Assembly (NCBI RefSeq): GCF_014837235.1
Contig: NZ_JACYFT010000004.1
Coordinates: 12,883-76,882, forward strand
Direction of reading: 5' to 3'
Origin: Limnohabitans radicicola
Lineage (GTDB): Bacteria > Pseudomonadota > Gammaproteobacteria > Burkholderiales > Burkholderiaceae_C
Length of the DNA: 64,000 bases
Positions 59,429 to 64,000 of this stretch are shown piece after piece (position 1 is the stretch's first letter; every line of letters begins with the position of its first letter). The notes beneath the pieces were generated by a model. It ran no database searches and was not told where the DNA came from. It saw only the letters and a program-made list of their open reading frames with translations. Both the position numbers and the translations under genes were made by a program.

Positions 59429-60433
59429 TCACTTGGACTGGCTGAGCGCGTTGCTGACCAGCCGGGAGGTGATGTCCACGATCTGGATCATGCGGTCATA
59501 AGGCATGCGCGTGGGGCCAATCACGCCCAGCGTGCCCACCACCTGGCCGTCGACCTCGTAAGGCGCACTCACCACCGAGAGCTCCTGCATGGGCACAATC
59601 TGGCTTTCTCCGCCGATGAAAATGCGCACGCCTTCGGCCTGGCTGGAAACATCGAGCAAGCGCATGAGCTGGGTTTTTTGCTCGAACAACTCAAACGCCC
59701 GGCGCAAATGGCCCATGTCACTCGAAAAGTCGCTGACCGACAACAGGTTGCGCTCACCCGAGATGACCACCTCGTTCTGGTCCTGGGTCAGGGCTTCGGT
59801 GCTGACCTGCACGGCGGCCTGCATCAAGGCCGCGATCTCGCCTTGCAACTTGATCAGGTCCTGCTGCACACGGCCCCGCACCTGCTCGATCGCCATGCCC
59901 GCGAAGTGCGTGTTGAGGTAATTGGAGGCCTCGACCAGCTGGCTGTGCGTGTAATCGGTATCGGTGAACAGAATGCGGTTCTGCACATCGCCTTCGGGCG
60001 ACACGATGATCACCAGCAGGCGGCGCTCGGACAAGCGCATGAATTCGATGTGGCGGAACACCGAAGCACGGCGCGGGGTCATCACCACCCCAACAAACTG
60101 CGACAGGTTGGACAGCAGCTGGGCAGCGTTGGCAATCACCCGCTGCGGCTGGTCGGGCGTGAGCGCTGGTGTTTGCAACTCGTCGCGCTGAACCGTGAGC
60201 ATGGTGTCCACAAACAGGCGGTAACCCCGCGTGGTCGGAATGCGCCCAGCAGAGGTATGAGGGCTGGCGATCAGCCCCAGCTCTTCCAGGTCCGCCATGA
60301 CATTGCGGATGGTCGCTGGCGACAAATCCAGGCCCGAGGCCTTGGACAAAGTCCTGGACCCCACAGGTTGGCCGTCGGAGATATAGCGTTCGACCAGCGC
60401 TTTGAGCAATAACTTGGCACGATCATCGAGCAT
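59429..60433 (-). CDS. hrcA: Heat-inducible transcription repressor HrcA
   Basis: The 334-residue product has the N-terminal winged helix ([47 protein letters not shown], then [22 protein letters not shown]) diagnostic of HrcA. The GAF-like central domain and C-terminal part ([29 protein letters not shown]) follow. HrcA represses groESL and related genes through CIRCE elements; none is visible here. It is divergent from nadK with 28 bases between starts, the usual order in Burkholderiales. Confidence 0.97.
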   Translation of the reverse strand: MLDDRAKLLLKALVERYISDGQPVGSRTLSKASGLDLSPATIRNVMADLEELGLIASPHTSAGRIPTTRGYRLFVDTMLTVQRDELQTPALTPDQPQRVIANAAQLLSNLSQFVGVVMTPRRASVFRHIEFMRLSERRLLVIIVSPEGDVQNRILFTDTDYTHSQLVEASNYLNTHFAGMAIEQVRGRVQQDLIKLQGEIAALMQAAVQVSTEALTQDQNEVVISGERNLLSVSDFSSDMGHLRRAFELFEQKTQLMRLLDVSSQAEGVRIFIGGESQIVPMQELSVVSAPYEVDGQVVGTLGVIGPTRMPYDRMIQIVDITSRLVSNALSQSK

Positions 60434-60461
60434 GGGCTCATTTTAATGATGTAATTTGCCC

Positions 60462-61358
60462 ATGAAATCCAAATTCCGTCATGTTGCGCTGTTTGGCAAA
60501 TACCACGCCACCGTCACCGGGGGTGCTCTGGAGAGTTCCCGCAAGGTGCTCGACGATGTGGCGCAATTTCTGGCGCGCCAGGGCTGCGAGGTGGTTCTGG
60601 ACAAAGACACCGCTGTTCATACGGGTTTGAGCGGCTTTCCTGCGCTGAACATGGAGCAGATTGGGGCCCAGTGCGACCTGGGGCTGGTGATCGGTGGCGA
60701 TGGCACCATGTTGGGTGTGGGTCGGCAGATGGCCAGCCATGGCCTCCCCCTGATCGGCATCAACCAGGGGCGGCTGGGTTTCATCACCGACATCCCCATC
60801 GGGGGTTACCAGAACACCTTGGCACCTATGCTGCAAGGCCGCTACCAGATTGACGACCGCAGCGTGCTGCATGCCAAGGTCGTGCGGGACCAACATTGCG
60901 TGTTCGATGCCCTGGCCCTCAACGATGTGGTGGTCAACCGGGGCGGTACCTCGGGCATGCTGGAGTTGCGGGTCGAGGTCGACGGGCGTTTTGTGGCCAA
61001 CCAGCGGGCCGACGGCTTGATCATTTCAACCCCCACAGGTTCCACCGCGTATTCCTTGTCGGCGGGCGGCCCCCTGATGCACCCTTCCATTGGCGGCTGG
61101 GTCATGGCGCCGATCGCCCCGCACACCCTGTCCAACCGCCCCATCGTTTTGCCCGAGACCTCCGAGGTGAGCTTGGAGATCGTGTCTGGCCGCTACGCCA
61201 GTGCCAACTTCGACATGCAGTCGCTGGCCGAGCTGATGATCGGTGACCGCATCACCGTGCGCCGGTCCGAACACAAGGTGCGCTTTTTGCACCCCGAGGG
61301 CTGGAACTACTTTGACACGCTGCGCAAGAAAATGCACTGGAACGAGGGAGGCAACTGA
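60462..61358 (+). CDS. nadK: NAD kinase
   Basis: I chose the ATG at 60462 (298 residues) over a TTG two codons earlier. Motifs: GGDGT in [12 protein letters not shown], the NDVVVNRG segment with [14 protein letters not shown], and the [16 protein letters not shown] active-site loop. It phosphorylates NAD to NADP in the cytosol. It is separated from recN by 3 bases and so is co-transcribed with it. Confidence 0.97.
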   Translation: MKSKFRHVALFGKYHATVTGGALESSRKVLDDVAQFLARQGCEVVLDKDTAVHTGLSGFPALNMEQIGAQCDLGLVIGGDGTMLGVGRQMASHGLPLIGINQGRLGFITDIPIGGYQNTLAPMLQGRYQIDDRSVLHAKVVRDQHCVFDALALNDVVVNRGGTSGMLELRVEVDGRFVANQRADGLIISTPTGSTAYSLSAGGPLMHPSIGGWVMAPIAPHTLSNRPIVLPETSEVSLEIVSGRYASANFDMQSLAELMIGDRITVRRSEHKVRFLHPEGWNYFDTLRKKMHWNEGGN

Positions 61359-61361
61359 GCC

Positions 61362-63035
61362 GTGGCGCTGACGCACATCACCCTGCGCGATTTTGTGATC
61401 GTGCACGAACTCAGTTTGGACCTGTCCAGCGGCTTCAGTGCACTGACTGGCGAAACCGGCGCAGGCAAGTCCATCCTGATCGATGCCCTGCAATTGGCGC
61501 TGGGCGCGCGCGCAGAAGCCAGCGTGGTGCGCGAAGGCGCCAGCCGCTGCGACATTTGTGCCGAGTTTGAGACATCCCCCGTCACCACCGCCTGGCTGCA
61601 GGACGCTGGCTTTGGGCACGAAGACGCCCTGCTGCTGCGTCGCACCGTCGACAGCAGTGGCAAAAGCCGCGGCTGGATCAACGGCAGCCCCGCCACCGCC
61701 ACGCAGCTGAGGGAACTGGGCGAACTGCTGCTGGACATCCACGGTCAGCACGCCTGGCAAAGCCTGACCCGGCCAGACGCCGTGCGCGGTCTGCTCGATG
61801 CCTATGCAGGTGCGGACTCCCGCCCGGTCAAAACCACCTGGTACGCATGGCGCCAAGCCCTCAGCACCCTGGAAGCCGCCCGGCAAGCCCAGAACACCTT
61901 GGCCAACGAACGCGAACGCATGGCCTGGCAAATTGGTGAATTGGACAAGCTCCGGCCGCAGCCCGACGAGTGGGAGGAGCTCAACCAGCAGCACAGCCGT
62001 TTGTCCAATGCTCAGGCCCTGATCGAAGCGGCACAGCAAGCCGCGTCCAGCCTGGAAGGAGAGGACGACGGCGGTGCCCTGGCGCTGCTGGCTCGCGCGG
62101 CGCAAAGCCTGCAAGACCTGGCGGCGGTGGAGCCCGAATTCCAGAGCCTGGCCGAAGTGTTGGCCTCGGCCCAGGCCCAGGCCGAAGACGCGGCCCACAG
62201 CCTGCACGCTTACCTGCGCAACACCGATCTGGACCCCGAAGGCCTGGCCCGGCTGGACGAACGGCTGGGCTTGTGGATATCGCTGGCCCGGCGCTACAAA
62301 CGCCCACCTGAAGAGTTGCCTGCCGTGCTGGCCCAATGGCGGCAAGAGCTGGCACAACTCGATGCAGCCAGCGACCTGCAAAGCCTGGAAGCGGCCGAGC
62401 AAATGGCGCATGCGGCCTACCTGAAAGCCGCACAAGAACTGTCCAAGCAGCGTCAGAAAGCGTGCAAGCCTTTGGGCGAAGCCGTCACCAGCGCCATGCA
62501 GCAGCTGGGCATGCAAGGCGGCCGCTTCGAGGTCAGCCTGCAAAAAAGCGAAGCCCCAGCGCAGCATGGGCTCGAAGACATCGGCTTTCTGGTGGCAGGC
62601 CACGCGGGCAGCACGCCACGCCCCGTGGGCAAGGTGGCCTCGGGCGGCGAACTCTCGCGCATTGCCCTGGCCATTGCCGTCACCACCAGCGAGCTGGGCG
62701 AAGCCGGCACCTTGATCTTTGACGAAGTGGACTCCGGCGTGGGTGGCGCTGTGGCCGAAACCGTGGGCCGCCTGATGAAGCAACTCGGTCGCCACCGCCA
62801 GGTGCTGGCTGTCACGCACCTGCCCCAGGTCGCCGCCTGCGCCGACCACCACCTGGTGGTGAGCAAGCGCCTGGTCGCAGGCCAGGTGCAAAGCGGCGTG
62901 GCCGCCATCACGGGCGAAGAGCGCGTGAGCGAAATCGCGCGCATGCTGGGCGGCGAAAAACTCTCGGCCACCACCCTGGCCCACGCCCGCGAAATGCTCA
63001 CCCCTGCCCCCACCCGCCAAGCCACCGAGCGCTGA
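61362..63035 (+). CDS. recN: DNA repair protein RecN
   Basis: GTG start; 557 residues. It is an SMC-like ATPase: Walker A GETGAGKS (30-37), long coiled-coil arms (about 160-380), signature [15 protein letters not shown] and Walker [13 protein letters not shown] near the C-terminus. RecN gathers double-strand break ends during recombinational repair and is often SOS-induced; no LexA box stands out upstream, since the gene follows nadK at once. Confidence 0.97.
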   Translation: MALTHITLRDFVIVHELSLDLSSGFSALTGETGAGKSILIDALQLALGARAEASVVREGASRCDICAEFETSPVTTAWLQDAGFGHEDALLLRRTVDSSGKSRGWINGSPATATQLRELGELLLDIHGQHAWQSLTRPDAVRGLLDAYAGADSRPVKTTWYAWRQALSTLEAARQAQNTLANERERMAWQIGELDKLRPQPDEWEELNQQHSRLSNAQALIEAAQQAASSLEGEDDGGALALLARAAQSLQDLAAVEPEFQSLAEVLASAQAQAEDAAHSLHAYLRNTDLDPEGLARLDERLGLWISLARRYKRPPEELPAVLAQWRQELAQLDAASDLQSLEAAEQMAHAAYLKAAQELSKQRQKACKPLGEAVTSAMQQLGMQGGRFEVSLQKSEAPAQHGLEDIGFLVAGHAGSTPRPVGKVASGGELSRIALAIAVTTSELGEAGTLIFDEVDSGVGGAVAETVGRLMKQLGRHRQVLAVTHLPQVAACADHHLVVSKRLVAGQVQSGVAAITGEERVSEIARMLGGEKLSATTLAHAREMLTPAPTRQATER

Positions 63036-63037
63036 CC

Positions 63038-63895
63038 ATGGACATCATCCTCATCACCGGCATGTCCGGCTCCGGCAAGTCGGTCGCCCTGCATGCCCTC
63101 GAAGACGCTGGGTACTATTGCGTCGACAACCTGCCCCCCGAGCTGCTGATCTCTTTTGTGCAACTCGAAGAGCAGCAAAAGGAAACCCGTCTGGCCATCG
63201 CCATCGACGTGCGCAGCGCGGCATCACTGCACCTCATGCCCGAGCAGCTCAACGCCCTGCGCGACATGGGCATGACCGTCAAGTCGATCTTTCTGGACGC
63301 CACCTCGGACACCTTGCTCAGGCGCTACTCCGAAACCCGGCGCAAGCACCCGCTGTCGGGCGAGTCCAAGCCGCAAAGCGAAAAAGTCCTGATCGAGACC
63401 ATCCAGTTCGAGCGGGATTTGCTGTCCAACCTGCGCGAGCGCGCCCACGTGATCGACACCAGCTTGCTGCGCTCGGCCCAGCTGCAGACCTACGTCAAGA
63501 GCATGGTGAGTGCCCCCGCTTCGCAACTGACCCTGGTGTTTGAATCGTTTGCCTTCAAACGCGGCATCCCGACCGACGCCGACTATGTGTTCGATGTGCG
63601 CATGCTGCCCAACCCGCACTACGAAAGCGCGCTCAAACCCCTCACGGGTCGGGACGCCCCGGTGCAGGACTACCTGCGCCAATCGGCCGAAGTCGAGCGC
63701 ATGCAACAGCAGATCCAGGATTTTTTGCTGCAATGGATTCCGGTGATCGAAAAAGACCACCGCAGCTACGTGACGGTGGCCATTGGCTGCACGGGTGGCC
63801 AGCACCGCTCGGTGTTCCTGGTGGAGCAACTGGCCGAGGCCTTCAAGGCCCGCTGGCTCACGCTCAAGCGCCACCGCGAGCTGGACGCGCTCTAG
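63038..63895 (+). CDS. rapZ: RNase adapter protein RapZ
   Basis: The 285-residue product has Walker A GMSGSGKS at the start, the [14 protein letters not shown] segment, RKHPLS, and the C-terminal [17 protein letters not shown] typical of RapZ. It binds nucleotides and guides RNase E to GlmS-regulating small RNAs in enterobacteria; in betaproteobacteria the role is less clear. It follows recN by 2 bases, an operon-like spacing. Confidence 0.96.
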   Translation: MDIILITGMSGSGKSVALHALEDAGYYCVDNLPPELLISFVQLEEQQKETRLAIAIDVRSAASLHLMPEQLNALRDMGMTVKSIFLDATSDTLLRRYSETRRKHPLSGESKPQSEKVLIETIQFERDLLSNLRERAHVIDTSLLRSAQLQTYVKSMVSAPASQLTLVFESFAFKRGIPTDADYVFDVRMLPNPHYESALKPLTGRDAPVQDYLRQSAEVERMQQQIQDFLLQWIPVIEKDHRSYVTVAIGCTGGQHRSVFLVEQLAEAFKARWLTLKRHRELDAL

Positions 63896-63905
63896 CCAAG
63901 ACCCC

Positions 63906-64000
63906 TCAAGGCCCTGCGTACAACCAGGGCACGTCCATGACCCGCTCACCCAGCAGGCGCATGGAGGCATTGCGCCCCCAGGCCACAGGCCCTTGGGCAT
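63906..64000 (-). CDS. C-terminal end of an unidentified gene at the window edge
   Basis: Reading the minus strand into a TGA at 63908-63906 gives AQGPVAWGRNASMRLLGE then RVMDVPWLYAGP, which looks like a real protein end. It converges on rapZ with 10 bases between stops. About 30 codons are visible, too few to name the family. Confidence 0.5.
   Translation of the reverse strand, partial: AQGPVAWGRNASMRLLGERVMDVPWLYAGP

Noticed and set aside
61026..63020. A 664-codon minus-strand frame across nadK and recN
   Set aside because: It mirrors recN, whose plus-strand product has all ATPase motifs; the antisense product is Gly/His/Gln-rich without domains.
1..64000. CRISPR array, rRNA or insertion sequence
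   Set aside because: No regular short repeats with spacers, no rRNA-like sequence and no transposase gene were seen.

Overview
The window comes from a high-GC betaproteobacterium, probably order Burkholderiales (Comamonadaceae-like). The right-hand housekeeping block (tRNA-CAU, hrcA, nadK, recN, rapZ) and the GC-rich coding style suggest this. The genus cannot be settled from the sequence.

Layout. (1) 1-9040, minus strand: the N-terminal 1110 codons of a giant type I secreted adhesin with tandem Ig-like repeats, a small GIY-YIG protein flanked by REP-like palindromes, and a type I secretion operon (winged-helix regulator, TolC-like channel, ABC exporter, HlyD-like adaptor). (2) About 9.6-49.7 kb: an HK97-type siphophage prophage. 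On the minus strand from right to left it carries early and replication genes (41-35.5 kb), a DNA methyltransferase, HNH, terminase, portal, S49 protease, capsid, connectors, tail tube, tail chaperones with a predicted frameshift, tape measure, tail tip and fibre genes, and a holin/endolysin/Rz-Rz1 lysis cassette. It carries morons: a GNAT-DUF1778 toxin-antitoxin pair inside the head operon, a plus-strand cassette of five small genes, an AbiE-type pair, a membrane protein plus a predicted proteasome-beta-like Ntn hydrolase, and a two-gene unit behind a LexA-type promoter. Its right end holds a DUF2924 / serine recombinase / small-protein trio that is the best integrase candidate. The replication primase-helicase is split by an in-frame amber codon, so the prophage may be defective.

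(3) 49.9-58.6 kb: a dense nucleotide-signalling defence island. It starts with a two-gene, ATGA-coupled unit in which a stand-alone DisA_N/DAC-like protein precedes a 2TM plus beta-barrel Cap15-like effector. Convergent with it is an XRE (CapH-like), ImmA/IrrE protease (CapP-like), CD-NTase operon. Divergent from that is a complete type II CBASS of the Vibrio cholerae DncV kind (DUF2188, CapV patatin, DncV-like cyclase, Cap2 E1-E2, Cap3 JAMM). A sigma70-like promoter with an overlapping palindrome lies between the two divergent operons and could let the XRE repressor control both. (4) 59.1-64 kb: a gene remnant abutting a tRNA-CAU gene, then the chromosomal block hrcA, nadK, recN, rapZ and a partial gene at the edge.

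The most novel candidate is the DAC-like plus Cap15-like pair at 49887-51031. It looks like a cyclic-nucleotide abortive-infection unit in which a DisA-type domain takes the place normally held by a CD-NTase. The proteasome-like gene at 43680-44612 and the SOS-promoter unit at 44673-47003 are the next most interesting.
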